64,000 bases of DNA from Gryllotalpicola protaetiae. GTDB lineage: Bacteria > Actinomycetota > Actinomycetes > Actinomycetales > Microbacteriaceae. The stretch covers positions 1,426,001 through 1,490,000 of the forward strand of contig NZ_CP032624.1 of the NCBI RefSeq assembly GCF_003627055.1, read 5' to 3'. Below the pieces are notes generated by a model. It made no database searches. It saw only the letters and a list, made by a program, of their open reading frames with translations, and was not told the DNA's origin. Shown here piece by piece: positions 1 to 10,300 of the stretch. Both the position numbers and the translations under genes were made by a program. How positions within the stretch are numbered: position 1 is the stretch's first letter; each line of letters begins with the position of its first letter.

Positions 1-350
1 AGATCTGGAACCTGCGCACCGGCGACGCGTCGACGCCGCTCGATCCGGTCTTCGTCGAGCGGGCGTACGCGCTGAACGCCGCGAACCTCGCGCACGCGGG
101 CTTCCAGGCGCAGCCGACCCCGGTCGACCCGCCGGCATACGAGCGGCTCGGGTCGCTGACGATGCCGGTCATGGTGACCGTCGGCGAGTGGGACCTCACG
201 ACCGAGCGCGAGCACCAGCGCGCGCTCGCCGAGCTGATCCCGGGTGCCGAGGGGCACGTTTTCCCCGGCGCCGCGCACCTTCCGAGCGTGCAGCACCCTG
301 CGGAGTTCGAGGCGTTCGCACTTGCGTGGCTCGAACGGCATGGTCTGTGA
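1..350 (+). CDS. Alpha/beta hydrolase, C-terminal part (5' end outside window)
   Basis: The frame is open from the left edge and ends at TGA 348-350, so about the last 115 residues are visible. They look like the C-terminal half of an alpha/beta-hydrolase: a beta strand leading to an acidic residue (MPVMVTVGEWD), then a segment with the probable catalytic histidine (FPGAAHLP), then a final amphipathic helix ending WLERHGL. The nucleophile elbow lies outside the window, so substrate and subfamily cannot be judged. The next gene, an epoxide hydrolase on the same strand, starts about 100 bp downstream and belongs to the same fold superfamily. Confidence 0.75.
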   Translation, partial: IWNLRTGDASTPLDPVFVERAYALNAANLAHAGFQAQPTPVDPPAYERLGSLTMPVMVTVGEWDLTTEREHQRALAELIPGAEGHVFPGAAHLPSVQHPAEFEAFALAWLERHGL

Positions 351-452
351 TGCGCGCCACGCCGAGAAGTGCGCGCATGTCCTCGGTGCCGACCGCCGAC
401 GACATCGCGACACGTCTCGAGGCGATCACGCCGGGCGCGTAGCGTGAGCGCC

Positions 453-1553
453 ATGGACTTCGCGCCGCACACAAGTCCCGCCGCCATCGCCGAGCTGCGC
501 GCACGGCTGCTCGCAACGAGATGGCCCGCCATCGCCGCCGACCCGGAGTGGTCGCTCGGCACCGACCCCGAGTATCTGCGCGAGCTGGTCGCCTATTGGG
601 CAGACGGCTTCGACTGGGAAGCGCGTGAGGCCGAGCTCAACAAGCTGCCGCGGTCCTTCGTCGAGGTCGGCGGCACGGGCATCCATGTGATCCACTCGAT
701 CGCCGACCGCGCCGATCGCGCGGGCCCGGCGCCGGCACTGCTCCTGCTCCACGGGTGGCCGGACTCGTTCTGGCGCTACCTCAAGGTGATTCCGTTGCTC
801 GCGCCCGATTTCGACCTGGTCATTCCTGACATGCCGGGCTACGGCTACTCCGACATTCCCGCGACGGCTCTCGACTCACGTCAGGTCGCGGCGCTCTACG
901 CCGAGCTCATGACCAAGCTCGGCTACGAGCGCTTCTTCGCCGCCGGCGGCGACATCGGCTCGGGCGTCGGCCAGTTCCTCGCGGTCGACCAGCCCGAGCG
1001 CGTGATCGCCCTGCACCGCATGAGCGCGGGGCCACCGAGCCCCTCGGTCGACGCATCGCAGCTCACTCCTGAGGAGCAGCAGTGGCTCACGGGCGCCGCA
1101 CGGTGGCTCGGCGCGGAGGGGGCGTATGCCGCCATGCATCGAACGAAGCCGAACACGGCCTCGTTCGGGCTCACGGATTCCCCGGTCGGACTTGCCGCCT
1201 GGATCGTGGAGAAGCTGCGAGCGTGGAGCGACGGCGGTCTCTCGGCGTACTCGAGGGACGACATCCTGACGAACCTCTCGATCTATTGGTTCACGGGCAC
1301 GATCGGCTCGTCGATGCGGATGTATCACGCGAACGCCCTGATCCCGCCCGAGCAGTACGCGCGCCGCGTCGAGGTGCCCTCGGGGTTCTCGAGCTTCCCG
1401 GGCGACATCGTGCGCACCCCGCGCGCCTGGCTCGAGCGTGCGACGAACCTCGTCCGCTACGTCGAGCCGCCACGCGGCGGCCATTTCGCCCCGTACGAGG
1501 TCCCCGAGCTCTACGCGCAAGAGCTGCGCGACTTCTTCGGGCCGTTCGTCTGA
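453..1553 (+). CDS. Epoxide hydrolase (EHN-domain type)
   Basis: Probable cytosolic epoxide hydrolase of 366 residues that opens epoxides to diols through an ester intermediate on Asp. The first ~110 residues look like the epoxide hydrolase N-terminal (EHN) region, with a typical TRWP segment and WADGFDWEAREAELN. The oxyanion motif HGWPDSFW begins near residue 100, the nucleophile elbow GGDIGS puts the catalytic Asp at residue 167, and the catalytic His is in GGHFAPYE near residue 344. Length fits the family. ATG 453 is chosen because homology begins there; GTG 444, nine bases upstream in frame, is an equally possible start. Substrate unknown. Confidence 0.88.
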   Translation: MDFAPHTSPAAIAELRARLLATRWPAIAADPEWSLGTDPEYLRELVAYWADGFDWEAREAELNKLPRSFVEVGGTGIHVIHSIADRADRAGPAPALLLLHGWPDSFWRYLKVIPLLAPDFDLVIPDMPGYGYSDIPATALDSRQVAALYAELMTKLGYERFFAAGGDIGSGVGQFLAVDQPERVIALHRMSAGPPSPSVDASQLTPEEQQWLTGAARWLGAEGAYAAMHRTKPNTASFGLTDSPVGLAAWIVEKLRAWSDGGLSAYSRDDILTNLSIYWFTGTIGSSMRMYHANALIPPEQYARRVEVPSGFSSFPGDIVRTPRAWLERATNLVRYVEPPRGGHFAPYEVPELYAQELRDFFGPFV

Positions 1554-1598
1554 GCACTGAGCCTCGCCGCGGGCCGACGAGCAGGACATGATGGACCC

Positions 1599-2690
1599 AT
1601 GGCCTTCGAGCGTCTGCACGATCCGTCCATCACGAGCTTCGCGAGCGACAACTACGCGGGCGCGATCCCCGAGGTGCTCGACGCGATGCTCATCGCGAAC
1701 GGCGGCCATCAGGCGAGCTACGGCGGCGACGCCTACACCGCCCGCCTCGACGCCCTGATCAAGGAGCAGTTCGGCGCGTCGGCCGAGGCGCACATCGCGC
1801 TCAACGGCACGGGCGCCAACGTGCTCGCACTGCAGAGCATCACCGAGCGCTGGTCGGGCGTGATCTGCGCGGAATCCGCCCATATCAACACGGACGAGAA
1901 CGGCGCCCCCGAGCGTGTCGGCGGCCTCAAGCTGCTGCCGGTCAGCACGGAGGACGGCAAGCTCACCCCTGAGCTCATCGATCGCCAGGCGTGGGGCTGG
2001 GGCGACCAGCACCGCGCGCAGCCGAGCGTCGTGAGCATCACACAGGCGACCGAGCTCGGCACGATCTACACAGCCGACGAGATCGAGGAGATCGCCGACC
2101 ACGCGCACAACCGCGGCATGACGCTGCACGTCGACGGCGCCCGGCTCGCCAACGCCGCAGCGGCGCTGAACCTGCCGCTCGCCGAGTTCACGAGCGACGC
2201 CGGTGTCGACATCGTGAGCTTCGGCGCGAGCAAGAACGGCGGCGCATTCGGCGAGGTCATCGTCATCGTCGACCCCGAGACGACGCTCGGCATCGAGTAC
2301 CTGCGCAAGGCCGACATGCAGGTGCCCAGCAAGCAGCGTTTCATCGCCGCGCAGCTGGTCGCGCTGCTCGAGGACGGCCTCTGGCTGCGCGCGGCCCAGC
2401 ACGCGAACGCGATGGCGGCACAGTTGCGCGAGCAGCTCGAAGAGGCAGTGGCGGATGCCGCGGCCCCCGGCCTCTCGTTCACGCAGCCCACCCAGTCGAA
2501 CGCCGTGTTCGCCCTGCTGCCGAAGGTCGCGGCCGACATCGTGCGCGGGCGCTATGCGTTCTACGACTGGGATTCCACCCGCACCGATGGCTTCAGCGAG
2601 GTGCGCTGGATGACCGCATGGGACACCACCGAGGAAGACGTCGAGTCCTTCGCCGACGCGATCGTCGAGGGACTGCAGGCGGTCGTGTAA
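1599..2690 (+). CDS. Low-specificity threonine aldolase family protein
   Basis: PLP-dependent fold-type I enzyme of 363 residues, expected to cleave L-threonine or allo-threonine to glycine and acetaldehyde. Visible family marks are the N-terminal SFASDNYAGAIPEVLDAM, the glycine-rich ALNGTGANVLAL contact, the VDGARLANAAAAL segment that carries the cofactor-binding Asp, and the Schiff-base lysine in SFGASKNGG at residue 212. The gene lies 45 bp after the epoxide hydrolase on the same strand and may be co-transcribed. The family also contains beta-eliminating lyases, so the exact substrate is inferred from family membership. Confidence 0.87.
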   Translation: MAFERLHDPSITSFASDNYAGAIPEVLDAMLIANGGHQASYGGDAYTARLDALIKEQFGASAEAHIALNGTGANVLALQSITERWSGVICAESAHINTDENGAPERVGGLKLLPVSTEDGKLTPELIDRQAWGWGDQHRAQPSVVSITQATELGTIYTADEIEEIADHAHNRGMTLHVDGARLANAAAALNLPLAEFTSDAGVDIVSFGASKNGGAFGEVIVIVDPETTLGIEYLRKADMQVPSKQRFIAAQLVALLEDGLWLRAAQHANAMAAQLREQLEEAVADAAAPGLSFTQPTQSNAVFALLPKVAADIVRGRYAFYDWDSTRTDGFSEVRWMTAWDTTEEDVESFADAIVEGLQAVV

Positions 2691-2702
2691 CCGGCATCCG
2701 TT

Positions 2703-2739
2703 TTGCATCTTTGTTGCATCTAAGATAGAATGGATGCAT
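2703..2739 (+). promoter_or_regulatory. Sigma-70-like promoter with repeated TTGCATC sites
   Basis: A -35-like TTGCAT (2703-2708) and a -10-like TAGAAT (2726-2731) are separated by exactly 17 bp. TTGCATC is repeated 11 bp further on (2714-2720) and the inverse GATGCA follows at 2734-2739, an arrangement expected of a repressor site over a promoter. Transcription would start near 2738 and leave a leader of about 230 nt before the nitroreductase start at 2970. The leader holds no long ORF; a second short inverted pair TGTT-N6-AACA lies near 2910-2925. Confidence 0.5.
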
Positions 2740-2969
2740 CGAGCGAGGGTTCCCGCGATGCACGGCAGCAGCTGTGATCAGCTCGCTCGGCGGTCGCTGC
2801 CGACCACCCGGCCTCGGTCGGCGGGCTCGTCTCCACCCCCCTGAATGAATCCGTCGGCCGAGTTTCCGCGTCTTCTGGAATAGCCGCCCGGCTTCATGTG
2901 TTCGCATGGTGTTGTAGATAACATCGGCACTGGCGCCGAACCCGATCGAGTTCGAGAGGAGTCAGCGCC

Positions 2970-3557
2970 ATGACGCTGATCACTGACCTGAAGTCCGCGC
3001 AGACCACCGCCCCGATCCTCGAGGTGCTCGCCGAACGCTGGAGCCCCCGCTCCTATACCGACGAGGTGATCGACGAGGAGAAGCTGGCATCGGCCCTCGA
3101 AGCAGCGCGCTGGAGCCCTTCGGCGGGCAATTCGCAGCCGTGGCGCTTCATCGTCGCCCGGCGCGGCACGCCGGCATTCGAGAAGGTCGCCGCGAGCCTG
3201 ATGGGCTTCAACCAGGTATGGGCGCCGACCGCGTCGGTGCTGCTCGTCGGCCTCTACACCGAGCTGCGCGACCAGCAGGGGAACCTGCGCCCCACACCCG
3301 TCTACGACCTGGGCCAGGCGATGGCGCACCTCTCAGTGCAGGCCCACCACGACGGCCTGCACGTGCACCAGATGACCGGCTTCGTCGGCGATGAGCTCGC
3401 CGCGGCGTTCGACCTTCCGGCAGACGTGAAGCCCTTCGTCGTCGCCGCAGTCGGCACCGTCGGCTCGCCGGACGACCTCGACCAGGCACTCGCGGAGCGA
3501 GAGCGCCAGCCGCGCACGCGACTGGCGCTCGACGACATCGTGCTCGTGAACGAGTAG
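2970..3557 (+). CDS. Nitroreductase family protein
   Basis: FMN-dependent NAD(P)H oxidoreductase of the nitroreductase family, 195 residues, probably a cytosolic homodimer. The N-terminal WSPRSYTDEVIDEEKL and SPSAGNSQPWRFI are the family's typical FMN-contacting segments. C-terminal flavin-binding residues are less obvious but FVVAAVGTVGSP fits. A good ribosome-binding site (gagaggag) precedes ATG 2970. It stands alone behind a long leader and in front of a strong terminator, so it appears to be a single-gene unit with its own regulated promoter. Natural substrate cannot be told from sequence. Confidence 0.85.
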   Translation: MTLITDLKSAQTTAPILEVLAERWSPRSYTDEVIDEEKLASALEAARWSPSAGNSQPWRFIVARRGTPAFEKVAASLMGFNQVWAPTASVLLVGLYTELRDQQGNLRPTPVYDLGQAMAHLSVQAHHDGLHVHQMTGFVGDELAAAFDLPADVKPFVVAAVGTVGSPDDLDQALAERERQPRTRLALDDIVLVNE

Positions 3558-3921
3558 CCGAGCCGCCCTCGCGCGATCGTCGCCGAGCGCCAGAAAGGCG
3601 CATTTCGAAGCGACCGCCAAGAGCCCCGCTGACCTGAAGGTCAGCGGGGCTCTTTCCATTTCTGCAGCCGCCGGCCGCCACCTCGGGTGGCGACACCGGA
3701 GGCCGTCGGCGAGCGCGTCTGCGCCGTTGCTGACCACAACGTGGGAGTTGATGGATTCTTCATCAATCTGGCTTGTATCCCTGTAGTATATAAGCAAGGT
3801 TGAATCCGAGGGCACCACCCGAGGAAGGCCGCTGATCGCCCCGAACCGGGCGCGAACAACGACACGCCGGCGCCGCCCACGACGCGAGTGCCTGCACTGA
3901 CAAGAAAGGCAGGAACACCTG
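3558..3921. other. Intergenic region upstream of the surface locus
   Basis: No gene is seen. The left part holds the terminator listed separately. The right part contains an inverted repeat TTGATG-N7-CATCAA (3748-3766) just before an unusually AT-rich run with TAGTAT/TATATA (3784-3792), which could be the -10 region for the surface operon starting at 3922; no convincing -35 box is present. If correct, the leader would be about 125 nt long. The repeat is well placed to be an operator. Confidence 0.4.
3622..3651 (+). terminator. Rho-independent terminator after nitroreductase
   Basis: A perfect 13-bp stem (3622-3634 with 3639-3651) closes a TGAA tetraloop and is followed by CTTTCC. It sits 64 bp after the nitroreductase stop and separates it from the surface locus. 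Confidence 0.85.
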
Positions 3922-4566
<645 letters not shown>

Positions 4567-4659
4567 TTATCTCGGGCCAGTCGGCGCGGGCGCCGCACGA
4601 CTTCAGGCGCCCGCGTCAACATCCCTTTTGACGCTTCGACACGACTCAAGGAACCGCTG

Positions 4660-6048
4660 ATGTCCACCACGACAACTGCCTCCGCGCACCGCCGCAGGTT
4701 CGGCGTCCTGGCGGCGGTCGCGGTCGGGGCTATGGCTGTGATCACGGCGGGCCTCGGCGGGAACGGCGGTACCTACGCGCTCTGGAACGACACCGTCAAC
4801 ATCGGAAGTGGGGCCACCATCACCGCCGGCTCGCCGAGCCTCAGCGTGCAGGGCTTCGAAGACCTCGATCACGAATATCGCGAAGGGTATCTCGAAGCTC
4901 AAGCGACGGTGACCGTCACCAATGACGGGAATACCCGCCTGCACAGCTTCGCCGTAGAACGCTCGCATTCCGGCGCGGGGGCTCTGTACAACGCGGTCTC
5001 GACGACATTCACCCCGGTCGACGCCACCGGCAGCTCCGAATGGGACACCTGGCTCAGCGACGTCACCCTCGCGCCCGGAGAGCACGTCGTCTATACGGTG
5101 AGAACCACGCTTGCCGCCAACGACTTCGCGGGCCTCTCTGCGCTCGAAATGACGACGAACGTGACGGTCTCCGCGCAAGCCGGCACGTCATGGACGGCAT
5201 CGGACTCCAACGCTTTCACTCAGACGGTCACGGAATCGCCGGGTCCTGACGTCCCCACGGATGACTTCAACATGAGGTTCATGACGGATCCGGCGGGTAA
5301 CACGCCACTTCCTCCGGCCGGTGTTGAGACATACAGCATCTACGTTCACTGGTCTTGGGAGGTACCCAATGCGCATACCAGGATGACGCTCGTGATCAAC
5401 GATGTGGCCCTGGACCCACCTGGTCAAGGAATTTCGGACGGTTACCACGCCAGCCTCAGCCCTTGGAGCATCCCTGGCGGCCCTCCCGCGGTGAACAGCC
5501 CAGCGGTTCCGATCGTGATCGAAGTTGTCGCTGATCGGGGCACCGCAAGTGAGCTCGTCATCGCGCGGGGAACTTTTTGGCTCCAGCAGACGAACTCGGG
5601 CTTCTGGTTCTTCCCAACTGACCCGGCGATCTCATCTGCGTCTGGGCATGGGCCAGAGTCGCTTGCGCCCACGCCAGAACCTGATGCCGAAGTCGCCCCC
5701 AACACCATCGAGGAGGTCGAACTGCGCGTAAGCGATCGGGGAGACGGAACCCTGGAGCTCTCCTGGCAGAACCCGGTTGAGATTCCGGACGACACAAGCC
5801 ACACGCTGTACCTCAACGGTCAGCCGACGGGCGACCAGACCGACACCACGAACCCGGTGTTCATTCTGACACCGACACGAATCTCGGCGGAGCTGTGGGC
5901 CACCGAGAACGACGCCCGCGAGGTGGTCGTCACAATCGTGCCGGAGCTGACTGACGGGCCCGGCGAACCGATCGCACACACCATCATCTGGGTCACGACC
6001 GCCTCCAACGGCACCTTCACCCTGCACGCCACGAACCCCGCCGCCTGA
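4660..6048 (+). CDS. Large SipW-type exported surface protein
   Basis: 462 residues. A basic, Thr-rich start is followed by a hydrophobic core and GGTYALWND (residues 36-44), the alternate signal peptide seen in SipW substrates. The next ~170 residues form a beta-sandwich-like domain with TVTVTNDGNTRLHSF and LAPGEHVVYTVRTTL, as in conserved-repeat export proteins. The C-terminal half (about 200-462) is Pro/Thr/Trp-rich, without recognised family marks, and could be one or two further beta domains. No C-terminal membrane anchor is visible, so it is probably released or held in a fibre. Base composition here looks less GC-rich than the flanking housekeeping genes. An AAGGA Shine-Dalgarno lies upstream. 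Confidence 0.72.
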   Translation: MSTTTTASAHRRRFGVLAAVAVGAMAVITAGLGGNGGTYALWNDTVNIGSGATITAGSPSLSVQGFEDLDHEYREGYLEAQATVTVTNDGNTRLHSFAVERSHSGAGALYNAVSTTFTPVDATGSSEWDTWLSDVTLAPGEHVVYTVRTTLAANDFAGLSALEMTTNVTVSAQAGTSWTASDSNAFTQTVTESPGPDVPTDDFNMRFMTDPAGNTPLPPAGVETYSIYVHWSWEVPNAHTRMTLVINDVALDPPGQGISDGYHASLSPWSIPGGPPAVNSPAVPIVIEVVADRGTASELVIARGTFWLQQTNSGFWFFPTDPAISSASGHGPESLAPTPEPDAEVAPNTIEEVELRVSDRGDGTLELSWQNPVEIPDDTSHTLYLNGQPTGDQTDTTNPVFILTPTRISAELWATENDAREVVVTIVPELTDGPGEPIAHTIIWVTTASNGTFTLHATNPAA

Positions 6049-6070
6049 ATCGGTCTACGAAAAGGACGCC

Positions 6071-6709
6071 ATGAGCACGACAGCAGCACTCGCGCCGCTC
6101 ACCGCCACGGCACCTGAGCGTGGCCCACGCCGCGAGCGCGGAGTGTGGGCATGGCTCTGGTTCGGCATCAGCGCGGGCCTGCTCGCGGTCATCCTCGGCA
6201 TCGGCGTCGCCGCGATCGCCGTTCCGCGATTCGCCGGCGCGGTGCCCCTCACGGTGCTCAGCGCCTCGATGGAGCCGAGCCTGCCCCCCGGCACGATGCT
6301 CATCGTGCGCCCGCTCGCACAGGACCAGATGAACCAGGTGCGCATCGGCGACATCATCTCGTTCCAGCCGAGCCCGCAGGACCCCACCCTGATCACCCAC
6401 CGCGTCGTCGGAATCAGCCACGTCACCGATGGCCGGACGATCTTCACCACCCAGGGCGATGCCAACGCCACCGTCGACGCGCCCGTGCACGACTACCAGG
6501 TACGTGCTGTGCTCTGGTACTCCCTGCCGGGCCTCGGCTGGGTCAGCGACGCGATCAACGGGCAGGGCAACCGCGTCTGGATCATTCCAACCGCCGCCGG
6601 ACTGCTGTTCGCCTATGCTGCCTACACTGCGATCTCCACCACCGTCACAGCGGTCAAGAAGAAGCGCGCGGACCACGCGAGGGGCGAGGAGAATCGCGGC
6701 GCAGCGTAG
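6071..6709 (+). CDS. sipW: Signal peptidase I, SipW-like (ER type)
   Basis: Membrane serine peptidase of 212 residues expected to cleave the two preceding exported proteins. An N-terminal membrane helix (about 26-50) is followed by SASMEPSLPPG with nucleophile Ser66. The general base is His110 in ITHRVVG instead of the Lys found in ordinary bacterial SPase I, which defines the ER/SipW type. TQGDANATVD supplies the usual conserved Asp. A second membrane helix lies near the C-terminus (about 173-195), followed by a basic tail. It starts 22 bp after its presumed substrate with an AAAGGA ribosome-binding site, so the three genes look like one operon. Confidence 0.88.
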   Translation: MSTTAALAPLTATAPERGPRRERGVWAWLWFGISAGLLAVILGIGVAAIAVPRFAGAVPLTVLSASMEPSLPPGTMLIVRPLAQDQMNQVRIGDIISFQPSPQDPTLITHRVVGISHVTDGRTIFTTQGDANATVDAPVHDYQVRAVLWYSLPGLGWVSDAINGQGNRVWIIPTAAGLLFAYAAYTAISTTVTAVKKKRADHARGEENRGAA

Positions 6710-6717
6710 GTCTCTGC

Positions 6718-7368
6718 TCAGTGGGCGTCGAGCTGCGCCGTGATGACCATGTTCTGCGTCGAAGCGCGGCCATCTCGGCGCTGCAGGCAGGTGATGACGA
6801 CAAGCCTGCCGGGAACGTTCGCCCAGACATCCGCATCGCTCGAGATATCGAGCTTGCCGATCGCCTTCGCGCCCGTCACGCTGTAGGCGACGTCCGCGAC
6901 ATCGATGGTCGCACCGACCGCGACCTTCGCCTTCTGCGCTTTCACATCGATCAGATAGTTGCCAGGGCCGACCGCACCGTTGCGCAACGAGTGCGTCGCG
7001 ACGAACACCGTGCCGGTCGGCGCCTGGGACAACGGCACGCCGAGGTTGCGCACGTCGTATGCCGACGCGAAGCCCGGAGGCGTGATCGTGCCGTGCGTCA
7101 TGTCGAGCGCACCGAGGGGGACATCGAGCCCGACGGAGGGCACGCGGAATCGGTCACCGGAATCCGCAACGGCGTTCATGTCGTGGATGACCTGCGGGGT
7201 CAGCCCGGAACCCGGTTCGAGCCGAACCGAGTTACCGCGCATGTCCTTCCCGGTAGCGTCTTCTGGAGCTCGCGACAGGACCGCGGCGGTGATCGCGCCA
7301 GCAGCGAGCACAAGCGCAATGGCGCCGAGTGCTATCGCGGCCCACAGCCGACGGCGCCGTGGAGCCAT
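6718..7368 (-). CDS. Sortase, adhesin-linked
   Basis: 216-residue membrane-anchored transpeptidase. A basic start (MAPRRRRLW) and one membrane helix (about 8-30) lead to an extracytoplasmic sortase domain with the catalytic His126 in ATHSLRNG and Cys194 in VVITCLQRR; a nearby Arg in the same loop fits the active site. ATG 7368 is chosen because upstream extension would run into the adhesin gene. It starts 23 bp after the adhesin stop and is clearly its operon partner, so the adhesin is the likely substrate. The subclass is uncertain; the short form resembles actinobacterial single-domain sortases of class E or F. Confidence 0.82.
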   Translation of the reverse strand: MAPRRRRLWAAIALGAIALVLAAGAITAAVLSRAPEDATGKDMRGNSVRLEPGSGLTPQVIHDMNAVADSGDRFRVPSVGLDVPLGALDMTHGTITPPGFASAYDVRNLGVPLSQAPTGTVFVATHSLRNGAVGPGNYLIDVKAQKAKVAVGATIDVADVAYSVTGAKAIGKLDISSDADVWANVPGRLVVITCLQRRDGRASTQNMVITAQLDAH

Positions 7369-7391
7369 CGTCGTAATGCGCTGTCGCGAGG

Positions 7392-10300
7392 TCAGCCTCG
7401 CTTCCGGCGCAGGAACAAGACGAGCGAGAGAACAGCGGCAACCGCGGCGAGACCACCGAGAACGAGCTGCCATGGCCACGGCGCATCGGGCTCGGCGAGC
7501 GTTCCGCCCGTGCCAACGCTCGGACCGGCCACCTCCGGGCAGTCGGATTGACCAGGGCACGGCGGCACGGGCTGCACGTAGTTCACGAAGTTCTCGTCGC
7601 CGTCGTACACGATCTGCGCGGCGAGCGCGCCCTCGCCGTCGTCAGTGACGGTGACGGTCGCCATCGCCTGGTTGATGTCGAAGGTCAGACCCTGCTTATC
7701 GGATGGGATCCCTTCCCTCACGAGATACGAGAACTCACCCGGCTCCGTGAACGTGATCGCGCCGAATCCGAATGATTCCGCGTTCGCCTGAGTCACGTTC
7801 ACCGTGGTCTGCGCAGGCAGAGGGGCACCGGGCGTCACTGCGGTGAGCTGAAACGTGAACACTTCGTCGGCGGACCACGCGCGCCCGATCAGCGTCTTGG
7901 AGAACTCCGGAGTCGCCGTCACCGGGTCGGCGGCGTAGGTGTTGGCGAACGACACCTGCGGTGTCTCGCCTGCGAGCGCCGACGTCGACGTCGTGGTCGT
8001 ACCATCGGTCACGGTCGCCACAACGTCGAGCTCGTCACCGGCGGCCGACAGACCCGGGGTCAGGGTCACGGTCCACTGCGTGGGGTCATAGGTCACACCC
8101 CCGAGCGAGCCGCCCGCCTCGCTGATGTGGAACACGAAGGACGAACCGATGTCGGTGCTCGAGAAGACGATTCCCTCGAGAAGCCTGCTGAGCCCGGGTG
8201 CCCCGGTGGGGTCGCCGTTTGCGATCGTCGCGCCCGTTGTCGGGATCCCGGCGATCTCGGCGGATGCCGCATCAGCCGGTACGACCGTGAACTCGAACTC
8301 ACCCAGCCTCAACTCCCGACCCGTGAGCGTCTTGATCAGGTCGACGCCGTTGAACACGAGCCCAGCCGACCAGCGGTTGGTGAACGTCGAGGCCGCCTCG
8401 CCGCCTTGGATCGTCACGGTCGCCTCCAGCTGGCCGTCGAGGTCGCTGTCGGTCACCACGACATCGGCGATCATCCAGTGCTCATCCATCGTGACGCCAG
8501 CGGGGGCTGGATCAGTCGCCTCGCTCACCCGGAACTGGAAGGTGCCCTGCCTCGTGAACGTGATCGTGTCGAAGGAGAACGGCGCAGAGGCGCCTGAAGC
8601 CTGCGCCGCCCCGACCGTCACCGTAGTCTGTGTCGGCAGGATGACAGCACCCGAGGTAACCGCTGCTTGGGTGTCAGCGCCGCTCGCGGCGAGGTCGAAG
8701 CTGAACGTGTCCCCGCTGGCCCACGGACGGCCCTCGAGCACCTTGGTGCCCGACAGAGCGGCGGTCGCCGGGGCGGCGTCGTATGTGTTCATGAACTGCA
8801 CGGCAGTGTCGCCGAAGGCCGTGCAGCCGCCGTCAGACGCGCCGGTGAGCGCCGCCGCCGTGGTACGGCAGACATCCTGCGTCACCTGGACCACGGCGGG
8901 ATCGCCGGTGGCGCCGACCGTCAGGCGATACACGAAGGCGGCATCATCATAGGTCACGCCCCCGAGGCTGCCGGGCTGCTCGACGACCGAGTAGTAGTAC
9001 GTGTAGCCGACGTGGCCGCTCGTGAACAGCAGCTCCGGGGAGATGACGGATGTCCCGCCGGGCTGGTTGCTCGCGACCGCCGATGGCTGACCGTTGAAGG
9101 TCGGAGCCGTCGGCGCATTCAGCTGCGCCGAGCCGAGGAAGCGGAATTCGAAGTTGTACGCGACGCTCGGGGCGCGCTCCTGCTCACCGGCGGGCAGCGT
9201 CAGGTCGGTGATGAGCTTGTCGGCGGTCAGGCGCACGCCGACTTCCGTAGCGTCGAAGGTGTTGGTGAAGGTCGCCGTGGTGGCCCCCGCCTCGCCCGCC
9301 GCGCCGTCGTCATTGCGGAGCTGCGTCAGCGTCGAGCTGGCAGCGAGCGTGCCCGTGCCGTTGTCGGTGACCACGACCCGCCATCGGTACTCGGCCGCCG
9401 AGTAGGTGATGCCCGGCGTCCCGCCTCGCGTCTCGGTGATCGTGAAGTCGAAGGTGCCAGGAGTGTCGAACGCCCGCGCGGCGAACACGCCCGACTGCGC
9501 CGCCTGCGTCAATGTCAGCGACTCGCAGGTCTCGGGACCGTTCACGGGGCACAACCGCGCCTCGAAAGTATCGGTCGGCGACCAGTCGCGGCCGTTGAGC
9601 ACTTTCTCGATGGCCGGTCCGGCAACGGCGGGCGTCGGGGCCGGGCTGTACGTGTTCACGAAGTCTGCACGCGCCGGCGTCGTCTGCGGAAGCGCGATGG
9701 TGCCGGACTGCGGCGACGACGGCGCCGGCGACGTCTGCGTGTAGCCCGGCGGCGGCGTCGGCTCTGCGACCGACCAGGTCGCACCGTTCGGCAGGCCCAG
9801 GATCTCCGCGAGCTGCCCCGCCTTCAGCTGGATCGTGCCCCCGCTGCCGACCGTGCCGCTGCTGACCGCGGTCGTCGGGTCAGATGCGTTGAACACCGAG
9901 TAGGGGAACGTGGCTCCGCTCGAGATGTTGCCGAGGGTCACCGTGAAGCCGAACAGCGTGTCGGGGTTCGGGTTCAACCCGGCATCCGCTTGCGTCTGCT
10001 TGCTGATGATCAGCCGGCCCGGCACCTCGTACGACAGATAGCCGTTGTTGCCGAGCGCCGCCGCGACCGCGCCCGTGCCGACGGCGAGGGGCCCCGCCGC
10101 GCCCACGTCGCCCCACGTCGTACGGCGGGCCCAGTCATCGGTGGCGGTGACGTTGCCGCGGGCCGGGTCGCTGCAGACCGGGTTGTTGCCCACCCAGCTC
10201 AGGCTGAGGCACTTCTCGTGGTCGAGGCTCGTGGCGCGGCTCGAGTAGTCGGCCATTCCGGCCGGGGCGACGATCTCACCGTCGACCGCGTCGTCCACCG

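Noticed and set aside
876-2708. 610-residue minus-strand frame
   Set aside because: Antisense of epoxide hydrolase and threonine aldolase genes; no homology-like pattern.
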